Positions 17,737-26,571 of a DNA stretch of 64,000 nt are shown here, one piece after another. Every line of letters begins with the position of its first letter. Position 1 is the stretch's first letter. The notes below the pieces were generated by a model. It made no database searches, had not been told where the DNA came from, and worked only from the letters and a program-made list of their open reading frames with translations. The position numbers were made by a program, and so were the translations under genes. Source of the DNA: Pararobbsia alpina_A (GTDB lineage Bacteria > Pseudomonadota > Gammaproteobacteria > Burkholderiales > Burkholderiaceae); contig NZ_OZ221288.1 in assembly GCF_965118125.1 (NCBI RefSeq), forward strand, positions 2,480,001 to 2,544,000, given 5' to 3'.

Positions 17737-19869
17737 TTAGTGAAACTCGTCGATGCGGAGGCGGTGACCACCGTCAGTTCTCTTTCGCGCGTCGCCTGTA
17801 ATAAGTCGTGTGCTGCGCCGGTAGGTCAGATATGCCCAGAGCCAATCAACAATGACGATCATCCGGTTCCGTCCGCCGGCCAGAAAGGCGATGTGAGTTG
17901 CACCCCAAAACCACCAGGCAGGCGCTCCCCAAAGCCGAAGCTTGCCGATCTCGGCGACGGCAGCCTGTCTGCCGATTGTGGCAAGGTTACCGAAATGACG
18001 ATAACAAAACGGAGGTGGAGGACGTCGCGCCGTCAGCTCCGCAGCGATTAGACGTGCCACATATCGTCCTTGTTGTTTTGCGGCAGGCGCCAGACCGGGA
18101 GCCGCTGTGCCGTTCCAGCTTAGGGAGGCTGCTGTATCGCCGATTGCGAAGATACGTTGCAGGCCTGGTACGGACAGATCGTCTCTTACTGCAATCCGAC
18201 CGGACTGGTCTGCTTTCAAATTGAGCCATTGAGCTGCAGGTGATGCTGCAACGCCCGCTGCCCACAAGACGGTGCGAGCTTCGATGCGCTGCTGGCCAAT
18301 GTCGACACCATTATCGTCCACCCCTTGAACGCGAGTCTCGAGACGAACCTCGACACCGAGCGCTCGCAGAGAGTCCTCCGCTGCGCTCGATAGCGCAGCT
18401 GGGAATGCGGGCAGAAGTCTCGGCCCTGACTGCAACAAGATAACGCGTGCCGTCGATGGATCAATGGTCCGGTATTCTTCTGTCATACCATGTCGAGCCA
18501 GTTCAGAGATAGCTCCGGCCAATTCAATTCCTGTAGGTCCCCCGCCAACGATTACGAAAGTCAGGCACGCTGCGCGCTCAGTCTCGGTTGCTGCGCTTTC
18601 GGCCTGTTCGAAAGCGCGCAACAGTCGACTGCGCACGGCCGTCGCATCGTCGATACTTTTGAGCCCTGGCGCAAAGGGAGCCCAGGAGTCTTTTCCAAAG
18701 TAACTGTGGCGAGCACCAGTGGCTAACACCAGATAATCGAAGTCGACTCGCGCCATGCCGATCTGTATCTCCCGCGCAGCCGAATCGACTCCTGTCACTT
18801 CTCCCAGTCTGACCTGAACATTGCGCTGATGACGGAACAGGCTGCGGATAGGCGTGGCGATCTCGGAAGGTGATAAAGCGGCGGTAGCCACCTGATAGAG
18901 CAGGGGCTGGAAAAGGTGATGATTGTGCTGATCGATCAGCGTGATTCGACAGCGGGAATTGCGCAACCCCTGCACTGTAGCGACGCCTCCAAATCCACCA
19001 CCGACCACTACGACGTGCGGCAGGTTCTCCGGCACACCGTCGATTCTTTGTGCTCGCATTCGGAACCACCGGGCCGCCAGCCAGTCGAGTGAAAAGGTGC
19101 CAGCACCCGCCGCTACCACTAACAGCAGCAGAAACAGAGATGCCAAGCGGTCGTCCGTTGACATGGCAATACCGGCTACAGGGACCATCATTGCGACGAA
19201 CAATGCAGTAAGCCGCGTAGCGCAGCCCAGCGCAAACAACAACGCGAGAGCTACCGCAAGCCATGCTGGATGGACGAGAGGCGCGGAACCAGTGCCCAGC
19301 ATGGCGCCATGTACCCACGACATCGTCGGGAGCATAGTGTCGGCGATCGAAACGGCGAACGCCGCACGAACCGCGAATAGCAGGAGAGGGCACAGATAAC
19401 GTTCAATCCGGACATAGGCTTCCCGCACGAGCCGGATCGGGCGGAACGGAACCCATGACAAACCTCGCGCCAACAGGATATCCACCGATACAGATCCTGC
19501 ACCGCTCACAACCAGCCATGCAAGCAGGGCGAGTCTGACACCCTGTGTACCCACGCCCAAGGCGCCGTGGCTACCTGAAATGACTTCTGCAATCAGTACG
19601 AGCGCGACTGGCCGCGTCAGCAAGCCTATGGTCAGCAGCAGTGGCACAACGCCGTGGAGTGCCGCGTCGAGCCCTGAAGGAACATGCAGGCCGTCGGAAA
19701 ATGGTCCACCGTGGCTCGTTTCCGCCATCGCCATAATCTGGTGTACGAAGACTACCTGCCCGAACCAGAGCCGTGTAAAGAATAGCAACCAAGGCGTGCA
19801 AACCGAACGCAGGACAGGACCGGATACGGAGGCAAATCGAAGAATGTTTCGCAACATGAGGGCAGTCAT
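17737..19869 (-). CDS. Type II NADH dehydrogenase with N-terminal tandem DoxX-like membrane domain
   Basis: About 710 residues from ATG 19869. The first 270 form two DoxX-like modules, each with about four membrane segments and a similar ending (SGAGSVSVDILLARGLSW and AAGAGTFSLDWLAARWF). The rest is a full NDH-2. It has the FAD motif VVVVGGGFGGVATVQGL, the NADH motif FVIVGGGPTGIELAGAISEL, the flavin-end motif IFAIGDTAA and the family's C-terminal THIAFLAGGRNRMIVIV membrane-contact helix. NDH-2 passes electrons from NADH to quinone without pumping protons. Fusion to DoxX is unusual and suggests a dedicated membrane redox unit. A GTG at 19956 would extend it by 29 residues without family support. 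Confidence 0.88.
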   Translation of the reverse strand: MTALMLRNILRFASVSGPVLRSVCTPWLLFFTRLWFGQVVFVHQIMAMAETSHGGPFSDGLHVPSGLDAALHGVVPLLLTIGLLTRPVALVLIAEVISGSHGALGVGTQGVRLALLAWLVVSGAGSVSVDILLARGLSWVPFRPIRLVREAYVRIERYLCPLLLFAVRAAFAVSIADTMLPTMSWVHGAMLGTGSAPLVHPAWLAVALALLFALGCATRLTALFVAMMVPVAGIAMSTDDRLASLFLLLLVVAAGAGTFSLDWLAARWFRMRAQRIDGVPENLPHVVVVGGGFGGVATVQGLRNSRCRITLIDQHNHHLFQPLLYQVATAALSPSEIATPIRSLFRHQRNVQVRLGEVTGVDSAAREIQIGMARVDFDYLVLATGARHSYFGKDSWAPFAPGLKSIDDATAVRSRLLRAFEQAESAATETERAACLTFVIVGGGPTGIELAGAISELARHGMTEEYRTIDPSTARVILLQSGPRLLPAFPAALSSAAEDSLRALGVEVRLETRVQGVDDNGVDIGQQRIEARTVLWAAGVAASPAAQWLNLKADQSGRIAVRDDLSVPGLQRIFAIGDTAASLSWNGTAAPGLAPAAKQQGRYVARLIAAELTARRPPPPFCYRHFGNLATIGRQAAVAEIGKLRLWGAPAWWFWGATHIAFLAGGRNRMIVIVDWLWAYLTYRRSTRLITGDARKRTDGGHRLRIDEFH

Positions 19870-20244
19870 TCCACAAGAACGAAGGTCAGCGGAAGCGAAC
19901 CAACGAGAGTGTTTGAAAGTGTCCTGCTCGCGTCCCAGGCAGTCTTGTTCACACAAGAGCGTAGGTAATCCAACTGCTAGTTCGTCTAGAACAAGAGGGC
20001 GGTTACAGCAGCAGACGAGTTTTCTTCGGGAGCGATCTCTGGTTCCGCCATCGGGCGGGCGCGCATAGCGGTGCGGATACCTGGAGGCTCGAGCGCTTCA
20101 TGCGGGACACATGGCGTCGTATTCGTGCTGTGGTCGAGTTCTATCGGATGGGTCAGTGCACGCCAGTAAGAGCGCAGCTTTCAAACAGGGCGGGTGCTAT
20201 GGCTTACGCACAACGGGTGTGCAAATAGGGGCATCGCAATCACC
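19870..20244. other. Intergenic region without a recognised gene
   Basis: About 375 bp between the DoxX-NDH-2 gene and the next minus-strand gene. It contains CTAG-TTCGT-CTAG near 19977, a pair of rare CTAG tetramers 5 bp apart, which could be part of a binding site. Otherwise I see nothing supported. Confidence 0.4.
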
Positions 20245-20742
20245 TCAGTGCGATATGTTGGACGGCATTCGCGCCGATCGTGCCGCCCCTGAAAACAGCC
20301 ACTCTCGAACCCGCACGCGCCACCATCGCCACGCTGAAACCTGATAAAACATCGGGCCGCCCGGGTCAGTCACGCACGTCCCAACCTCGACATAACGCCC
20401 GGCCTGCATACCGAACTTCGTCTTGGGCGCACCGTCGTCATCCCACTCACACAGCCAGCTTGTTGAGTCATGAATGGCACAGAACGGAAACCTGCGTATC
20501 AAACCGGGATCATTCACGCGCCAATACAGTACGGAATGCTGGTCGGCGGAGACTTGGTAAGAGAACGGCACGTCGGTTGTTTCCGTGCCTTCGCAAGTCC
20601 CGTTCATCTGCGCGCCGTCGCAAGACAACATATAGACCGTGACGTCATTCTCGAAGCGGATCCACATGTGAGTCGCGATGAGCATCAGGCAAAGAGCCGC
20701 AGCGACCGCCAAGCAAACCATCGGCCGATTCATTTTCGTCAT
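20245..20742 (-). CDS. Membrane-anchored periplasmic protein, function unknown
   Basis: 165 residues. An N-terminal membrane segment (VCLAVAAALCLMLIATHMWI) anchors an extracytoplasmic domain with five cysteines, Trp-rich stretches (STSWLCEWDDDG, SVLYWRVND) and a Trp/Arg-rich end (SAWRWWRVRVREWLF). It lies 37 bp downstream of the multicopper oxidase on the same strand, so the two are probably cotranscribed. ATG 20733 (MNRPM) has a better-spaced GGGA than ATG 20742. No family is recognised. A role supporting the oxidase is a guess from position. Confidence 0.6.
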   Translation of the reverse strand: MTKMNRPMVCLAVAAALCLMLIATHMWIRFENDVTVYMLSCDGAQMNGTCEGTETTDVPFSYQVSADQHSVLYWRVNDPGLIRRFPFCAIHDSTSWLCEWDDDGAPKTKFGMQAGRYVEVGTCVTDPGGPMFYQVSAWRWWRVRVREWLFSGAARSARMPSNISH

Positions 20743-20779
20743 TCCCGGCGCACGCGCGAACCAGGCTCGCTGCCCGCCT

Positions 20780-22990
20780 TCAATTCGTCACTCGATAGGG
20801 CCGCATCATCTCGTTGTCTTCATGAGTGATGACGTGGCAGTGCCAGACGTAATACCCCTGCGTCGGATCGAACGCGTAAAGGTTCTGTCCAGCGTAGGAC
20901 TGGTTCGCGATAAGAGGCGCGCTCGACGGCGTCCAGCGAACGAGGATTCTTAGCACTTCGCCGGCATGTGCATCCGCCGTATCTTTCCATCCGGACTCTG
21001 CCGGTGTCGGCGCCGTGATAGCGCCTTGCAGGTAGCCACTAAAAGCGGGATTTCCACCCAGCGCACCGTCCTTGTTGGGTGTCGCATAGTCCAGCGGGGG
21101 GCCGTAGTCGGGACAATAGGCGCCTGCCGCGCAACCGGCCGGCAGCGGAGCCTTGCTACTGCCATTCGAGCCAAACGCCTTGTTCCAATCCGCCAGATAC
21201 TGGCTCGCATTGATCGTCTGGCGATTCAGAACCTGAAACTGTGAAAGATGCACATGGACCGGATGGCTCGCGCCAGGCATGGTCGAGAGATATACGATTT
21301 CCCAGAGTTCGGTCGAGCCCACGCGCGGCGTCTCGCTAACGCCATCGCTCGGAAAATCATGGGCGATCGAAGGCGATTCGAGGCCATTCCATGTCGTGTT
21401 GTTGACGTATTCCTTGATATCGGTGGGAACCGGTCCGCCGGATTTTTCGACGTGATCGTAAAGGATCATTTGCCGGACTTTATCGATCTTCACCCCAGGT
21501 CGAACGTTCCCGTTTCCATCCGTCATGTGCGTCATCGGGGTTGGCCTTGCACATCTCCCCGTGGAGATATCGGGAGTGGCTGGGTCGCAGCTCGAGTCAG
21601 GTGTGGAGGATGACGCAGCGACGCGAAATTGCATGATGTCGGGTAGCTGGACGTCCTGACCCCGCTGGCTGTTCGTGAGTTCGATCGTCTGGCCAGCGAA
21701 ATTCGAGAAGTCGACGATGATATCGGCCCGTTCGCCCGGCGAGACGGAGAGCCCGGCGGAACCCCCGCCAGAAGGCGCGGCAAGTGCAACTGGTGCGTCG
21801 AAATAGTTGTCGTCGCTTCCCACCAGATAGACCGGTGCTTTGCCGAACACGAAGGTATAGCCCCGATTCAGACTGCCATTCAGTAGGTGCAGCCGATAGC
21901 GCTTGGGTTCGACGTTGAGATACGGAAAAGCCGCGCCATTCACGACTGCGACGTCGCCCTCGAATATCGGGCTCCAGAATGGATGCTTGGCCGTAGGTTG
22001 CTGAGTCGGTAAATACAGTTGGCCAGTGGTGTCGAACATGCGGTCCTGCACGGCCATTTCGATTTCCTGCGGACCGTCTGGATAGCCTTGAGGCTCCGAG
22101 CTCGGATCCTTGAGAAAGTAAAACCCCGCAAGCCCCGCATAGACGTTCAGGCGCGTGACCCCCAATGCGTGATCATGGAACCAGAGCGTCCCGGGCTCCT
22201 GCAGATTCGGATATTCATAGATCGCTGTGCCGGGTCGCGAATTGCCGACCGTGTGATAGTCAGAGCCTTTCAGACCGTTCGGTGTGAACCACGACTCCGG
22301 ATCGCCATCGTATGCGGCCGGCAGCTCGGCACCGTGCAAGTGCACCGTAGCGGGAACGGGTCCGATGTAGTTCTGGTTGCATGAGGAACTCGGTTTGGAG
22401 CCGGACATGGGCATCGCGCAACCGGTTTTCAATGGATCGGCCCAATGCACGGTCTGGTCGAACGGCAATTCACCTTGCACCATGCCCGGACCGGTAGGAC
22501 GGTCCGGATCAAAGCTCGGCAGCTTGTTGACGTACGTGGCACGCACGGCAACACCCCGTTGAGCCACAAGGGTGACCGCGGGCCAGTGCGCCGGTCCAAG
22601 CAGTTCTCCCGTACCGGAATCCACGGTCTGGTACGCCCAGACCCGCGTTGATCCGAACGAAACGCCGGCGCCGCATTTTGCGAAGGCACCCTGCGGCAGC
22701 ACCGGCTGCGCGGTTTCGACCATGGTGACGGTGATGTTGGGATGCGCCCCCAGATCGACGCGGGGTATCGAGCCTGCCGGTCCAAACACCGGCAGGCTGG
22801 TCGCGAACTTCGCGAAGCAGTTACCGTCGAGTTTCGTCCGCGCGATGAGTGTCGGGCCGGTATTGCTGCTGTCGTCGCCGTGGCAACCGTGGGCCAGCAG
22901 AATCAACGACAGGATCGCGATAGTCATCGCGACCGATCTCCGCGAGGACCGTGCCGCAGGCTTGCAATACGCCGCTGCAATCCGGGGCAT
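20780..22990 (-). CDS. Exported multicopper oxidase (CotA/bilirubin oxidase-like)
   Basis: 736 residues with all four copper-ligand clusters: HLHG, WFHDHALG, HPVHVHLSQF and HCHVITHEDNEMM. The last contains the T1 Cys and axial Met. The N-terminus has an Arg-rich leader and hydrophobic core followed by AHGC, an imperfect lipobox, so it is exported and possibly a lipoprotein. It could oxidise phenolics, bilirubin-like substrates or metals (Mn, Cu); the sequence does not decide. ATG 22990 has AAGGAG 7 bp upstream. It is divergent from a LuxR-type regulator 149 bp away and followed by a small anchored protein. Confidence 0.9.
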   Translation of the reverse strand: MPRIAAAYCKPAARSSRRSVAMTIAILSLILLAHGCHGDDSSNTGPTLIARTKLDGNCFAKFATSLPVFGPAGSIPRVDLGAHPNITVTMVETAQPVLPQGAFAKCGAGVSFGSTRVWAYQTVDSGTGELLGPAHWPAVTLVAQRGVAVRATYVNKLPSFDPDRPTGPGMVQGELPFDQTVHWADPLKTGCAMPMSGSKPSSSCNQNYIGPVPATVHLHGAELPAAYDGDPESWFTPNGLKGSDYHTVGNSRPGTAIYEYPNLQEPGTLWFHDHALGVTRLNVYAGLAGFYFLKDPSSEPQGYPDGPQEIEMAVQDRMFDTTGQLYLPTQQPTAKHPFWSPIFEGDVAVVNGAAFPYLNVEPKRYRLHLLNGSLNRGYTFVFGKAPVYLVGSDDNYFDAPVALAAPSGGGSAGLSVSPGERADIIVDFSNFAGQTIELTNSQRGQDVQLPDIMQFRVAASSSTPDSSCDPATPDISTGRCARPTPMTHMTDGNGNVRPGVKIDKVRQMILYDHVEKSGGPVPTDIKEYVNNTTWNGLESPSIAHDFPSDGVSETPRVGSTELWEIVYLSTMPGASHPVHVHLSQFQVLNRQTINASQYLADWNKAFGSNGSSKAPLPAGCAAGAYCPDYGPPLDYATPNKDGALGGNPAFSGYLQGAITAPTPAESGWKDTADAHAGEVLRILVRWTPSSAPLIANQSYAGQNLYAFDPTQGYYVWHCHVITHEDNEMMRPYRVTN

Positions 22991-23139
22991 GATCGCGCTC
23001 CTTTGCGCTCTAGGTATGTCTTCGAAACGTCAAGGTCAGGCTCGATTGAAGTATGTGATACTGCGCGCAGCCAGACATCCCCAGAACTGGGGATGGTCGC
23101 GCCAAATCGTGTCCGCACACGGGGGCTTCCTTGCATCGC

Positions 23140-24366
23140 ATGGAAATCACAGAGGTCATCGATCTGATCTATGCCGCGGCGTTTGGCGAGGGGGCAAGCT
23201 GGCAGGACGTTGGCGATCAGTTGATGCAGCTCCTGGAGGCGCAACGCGCAACGCTGTGGTTGTCGGATGAGCGTGGCGTGTCGGGCAATCTTTTAATGCG
23301 CACCGACGCCTACGATGAGCACTACGCGTCGCACTACGTTGCGCTCGATCCTTATCGTGCGGCTGCGCGTGAAGTGAATCTCGAACTAGCCGCGCAGCGG
23401 CGCGGGGATGTCCGACTCGGTCACGAGATCGTTCCGGACGCGCGCTATGTGAACAGCGCGTTCTACGCGGATTTCGGTAGCAAAAGTTCGCGTCGCTACA
23501 TGATCGGCGGGCTCATCGGCACGTCTAAAGTCATTCCGCTCGGACTGCATCGGGATGCCTCATCCAGGCCGTTCGAAGAAGCGAACCGGCGAACGCTTTC
23601 GCTACTCCTTCCGCACCTTCAGCGTGCGCTTCAGATGCGCGAGCGGCTGGCGCCCGTGGCCGATCCCGGTTCAGTGGTCCTCGACATACTGCCCATCGCC
23701 GTGTTTCTGGTCGATCCGCAGATGCGGGTTCTCTACTGCAATGCCGAAGCGGTGACATTGCTCAGCAACAATGGGTCGGGATTGTCCACGGCCCGGCACA
23801 GCCCGGGGCCGGTCGCGACTGCGTCGAGGCTTTTTGCCCGTCATCTCGACGATGACGCCCGTCTTTGTCGCCTTGTGGCTGCCGCATCTCGCGGTGGCGT
23901 CGGCGGGGGCATGCAGATTCGTGCGCCAGGGGCGAGTGCATTGACCGGCGATGCCGCCACGCTCTCGACGCTCGTGTGTCCCGCTCCGCGTCATTTGTCT
24001 TCGTTGGCGCGGCTCAACCCAGGCGCCGGTGTCATCCACGGTGTGGCCGCTGTGGTTGCGCGTCATCTGCACCGACCGTTGTCGCCACGCGTGCAGCTAC
24101 TCGTCGACATCTTCGGGCTTACGCGTGCCGAAGCACACGTGGCGGTCGCGCTGGCAGGTGGCAGCACGGCGGAGGTTGTGGCGAGTACGAGAGGCGTATC
24201 GCTTGAAACGGTACGGAGCCAGATTCGCGCCATCTTGCGAAAGACCGGGACGTCAGGACTTCGCGAGTTCGAACGCGTCATTGCGTTGACGGCGACAATG
24301 CAAGCCGAAGTGGAAGGACAGTCCGTTGTCGGCCGTGCCGGAGCTCACGGACGGGCAACAATTTAA
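23140..24366 (+). CDS. LuxR-type transcriptional regulator with sensor N-terminus
   Basis: A 408-residue regulator. The C-terminal HTH (LTRAEAHVAVALAGGSTAEV...VSLETVRSQIRAILRKTG) is GerE-like. The N-terminal half is GAF/PAS-like (TLWLSDERG, DILPIAVFLVDPQMRVLYCNAEA) and may sense a ligand. It is not the autoinducer-binding domain of LuxR/LasR. ATG 23140 is preferred to the TTG at 23131. Divergent placement suggests it controls the multicopper oxidase gene. Confidence 0.8.
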   Translation: MEITEVIDLIYAAAFGEGASWQDVGDQLMQLLEAQRATLWLSDERGVSGNLLMRTDAYDEHYASHYVALDPYRAAAREVNLELAAQRRGDVRLGHEIVPDARYVNSAFYADFGSKSSRRYMIGGLIGTSKVIPLGLHRDASSRPFEEANRRTLSLLLPHLQRALQMRERLAPVADPGSVVLDILPIAVFLVDPQMRVLYCNAEAVTLLSNNGSGLSTARHSPGPVATASRLFARHLDDDARLCRLVAAASRGGVGGGMQIRAPGASALTGDAATLSTLVCPAPRHLSSLARLNPGAGVIHGVAAVVARHLHRPLSPRVQLLVDIFGLTRAEAHVAVALAGGSTAEVVASTRGVSLETVRSQIRAILRKTGTSGLREFERVIALTATMQAEVEGQSVVGRAGAHGRATI

Positions 24367-24888
24367 TGCTTCGTCGCCATGAGTATATGCGCGGCGAATG
24401 AATGACGAAGGACGGCGCAAAGGCCTGACCCTGTTTTACGCAGAATAAACTGTGTTGCCCGAAAACCTGCTAAGCGGGTCCGAAATACCGGTCACGCACA
24501 TATGGACGGTTCAATAGCGACCTAATCCGGCACTTGCCTCGCGCCACTTATCCGCAGGGAAGAAATCTCAATCCAAAAAGTCGTTGCAACTGTCGACACG
24601 CATAGGGTGAATTGCGGTCGCCAGGCGCGATGTCCCCTTTCAGTCGAGCGTGGAAAGGCAGTTTATGGACGAGCGCGCCGCTATCGTGCGGCGCATAAGA
24701 CTTGTTACCGGTTTTCACCTCGAACGCCTAAAACCCGCCCATCCACATGGGATACCGGCGCGAATGCGGCCCGGAAAATACGAATCTGCAGCCGGTGCTG
24801 GCGCTGCGCTTCGTCGCGGCAATAAGCCTATTTGAATCTATTCAGCATGGAGATGCGGTGGCACTTCGGCTGCTGGCGGATTCGGGCG
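24367..24888. other. Intergenic region before the AT-richer island
   Basis: About 520 bp with no convincing gene. A 7-bp inverted repeat (24675-24681/24688-24694, GCGCCGC arms) is present. Short frames run through 24.6-24.83 kb, but their translations look random. The composition shifts from GC-rich to mixed here, marking the left edge of the 25-27 kb island. Confidence 0.4.
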
Positions 24889-25296
24889 ATGAATGATCAG
24901 CGGCCACCTCTCACGCCGCGCGAGAAAGAGATCCTTCATTTGATGGCAAAGGGCTTTTCTTGTCGGGAAATTGCATCAGAGCTTGCCATTAGTGAGTTCA
25001 CAGTCAAGACGCACCGTCGCAACATGCTCCGCAAAGCAGGATTCCGGAATGCCAGGCAATTGATTGAGCACGCCAGGCAGCAGAACGACTTGCCCAAGCT
25101 GGTTGAACGCCCATTGGACGATGTCCTTTCGCCAAGGGAACTCCAGGTGATGAAACTGCTAATCCAGGGACACACAAGCAAGCACATCTCGCGACAGCTT
25201 GAAATCGCCGATCTCACTGTCCGCAAGCATCGTGAAAACCTATTGCGCAAACTAAATCTTCGCAGCATTGGGCAGCTTGTTGCACTTTACGAGTAG
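24889..25296 (+). CDS. Small regulator with two tandem LuxR/GerE HTH domains
   Basis: About 135 residues made almost entirely of two complete GerE-type DNA-binding domains. The first runs LTPREKEILHLMAKGFSCRE to LRKAGFRNARQLIEHA, and the second LSPRELQVMKLLIQGHTSKH to LRKLNLRSIGQLVALY. No receiver, GAF or autoinducer domain is present. Two HTHs in one short chain could act like a covalent dimer. ATG 24889 begins just before HTH1; ATGs at 24847 and 24853 would add up to 14 residues. It precedes the helical-protein gene by 141 bp on the same strand and is the obvious candidate regulator of the island. Confidence 0.75.
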   Translation: MNDQRPPLTPREKEILHLMAKGFSCREIASELAISEFTVKTHRRNMLRKAGFRNARQLIEHARQQNDLPKLVERPLDDVLSPRELQVMKLLIQGHTSKHISRQLEIADLTVRKHRENLLRKLNLRSIGQLVALYE

Positions 25297-25437
25297 GCCA
25301 CCTACGACATCGGAGGTATATGAAGTCTCGCTATCGACTTCTAGATTGAAGATGCATTACGGGATCCGTTGGACTCGTGATGCAGTGAGCGGACTCACCA
25401 TTTACTTATTAACGAACCGTAGAGAGGTCAGGATCAA

Positions 25438-26379
25438 ATGGGACACTCAACAGACATCAAAACAATCGGTCAGGACAATACTGCATTTCAAAAATACATC
25501 GATGAAAGAAACGCAGAGCTGGACAAAACCGCGGCAGACGCTCAAAAGGTGCTTGATGCGCAGATCAAGAAATTTTACGCGGACGGAAAATGGGATGATG
25601 CCCAGCCTCTGGCAAGTGGATCGTACCAACACCTGTCTACCGCTGCGACGTGGTCGCTCAACAACGTGGTCGATATGATTGAAGGCGTTCGCTCTGCGAT
25701 CTTTGGAGGGAAAGCCATCGTCATGCCGCCGACGAAAGGCGACAAAGATGACAAAGTTCCTACAGCTTCCGCCGCCAAGGGAAGCACCATCTCGCCGACG
25801 ACGCAAAACCTTCTGACAATGATGGCGGGAACCGAAGCGATCATTGCCAATGCGGCCTTTCAGGCAATCACAGGGATTCTTTCCGCCATCAAGACCGGGA
25901 CGCAAACCGACTTGTCCAAGCAAATTGTGCAAAAGGACATCATTCCCGGGATGAGTATGTTTGTGTGCGTGATGGAGAACAAGTTCAGTAGCAAAGACTT
26001 CTTCAATAGCGAAATCATTGTTCAAAACTTCTACATCTACGATGTTCGGATGTCGGCCGATCGGGCGCGTGCTCTTGCCAACTTCGACAGAATCAATGGC
26101 CTTATTGCCCAGCAGAATGATCTCGAAGCGGCGGTCGCATCTCTGAGCCAGCAAGTTCATGATTTGAAGCTTGCCGACTACAAGACAAAGCACCCGGGGG
26201 ATCTGAAGGCTGCAATCGCAGACTACAAATCCGACTTCATCGCTCTCGAAGACATGATTAAAGAGATCAACACGAAGATCTCCGACACCGCCGACCTGAT
26301 CAACAAGAAGAAGCTGTTGAACGCGGCAAACAATGCCGCGCTCGTATTGGCAAAACGCAAGGAGTTGGTCTTGTTGTAG
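25438..26379 (+). CDS. Helical protein with hydrophobic hairpin, function unknown (possible pore-forming toxin-like)
   Basis: 313 residues without a signal peptide. It is predicted mostly helical, with coiled-coil-like N-terminus (DERNAELDKTAADAQKVLDA) and C-terminus (DYKSDFIALEDMIKEINTKI). A central hydrophobic stretch is LTMMAGTEAIIANAAFQAIT. Long helices flanking a hydrophobic hairpin recall ClyA/HBL/Xax-type helical pore formers, but I see no family signature and the resemblance is architectural only. The ATG follows an AGGTCAGGA-like site. Codon and base usage are less GC-rich than the surroundings, suggesting transfer. Confidence 0.65.
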   Translation: MGHSTDIKTIGQDNTAFQKYIDERNAELDKTAADAQKVLDAQIKKFYADGKWDDAQPLASGSYQHLSTAATWSLNNVVDMIEGVRSAIFGGKAIVMPPTKGDKDDKVPTASAAKGSTISPTTQNLLTMMAGTEAIIANAAFQAITGILSAIKTGTQTDLSKQIVQKDIIPGMSMFVCVMENKFSSKDFFNSEIIVQNFYIYDVRMSADRARALANFDRINGLIAQQNDLEAAVASLSQQVHDLKLADYKTKHPGDLKAAIADYKSDFIALEDMIKEINTKISDTADLINKKKLLNAANNAALVLAKRKELVLL

Positions 26380-26571
26380 CGGTACTTCAGTGCATGGGGC
26401 GCCCGCGCAAGTTGACTCAGGACGTGCCGGCCGATTCCCGCACTTTTAAGAACGTGCAGAGCGGCAAGTTGTGAGAAATTCGCCGATGACCTGGACCATC
26501 TCAAGCTTGTCAAAAATTCTAGAGTTCGCTAGTCAATTATTTTATAGAAACATCAGATCAAGGAGTGAGTC

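Noticed and set aside
24607..24835. Short frames before the tandem-HTH gene
   Set aside because: Translations look random and overlap each other; no start signal or family.
25268..25678. A 136-aa frame overlapping the helical protein gene
   Set aside because: Out of frame with the better-supported 313-aa gene and without its own start signal.
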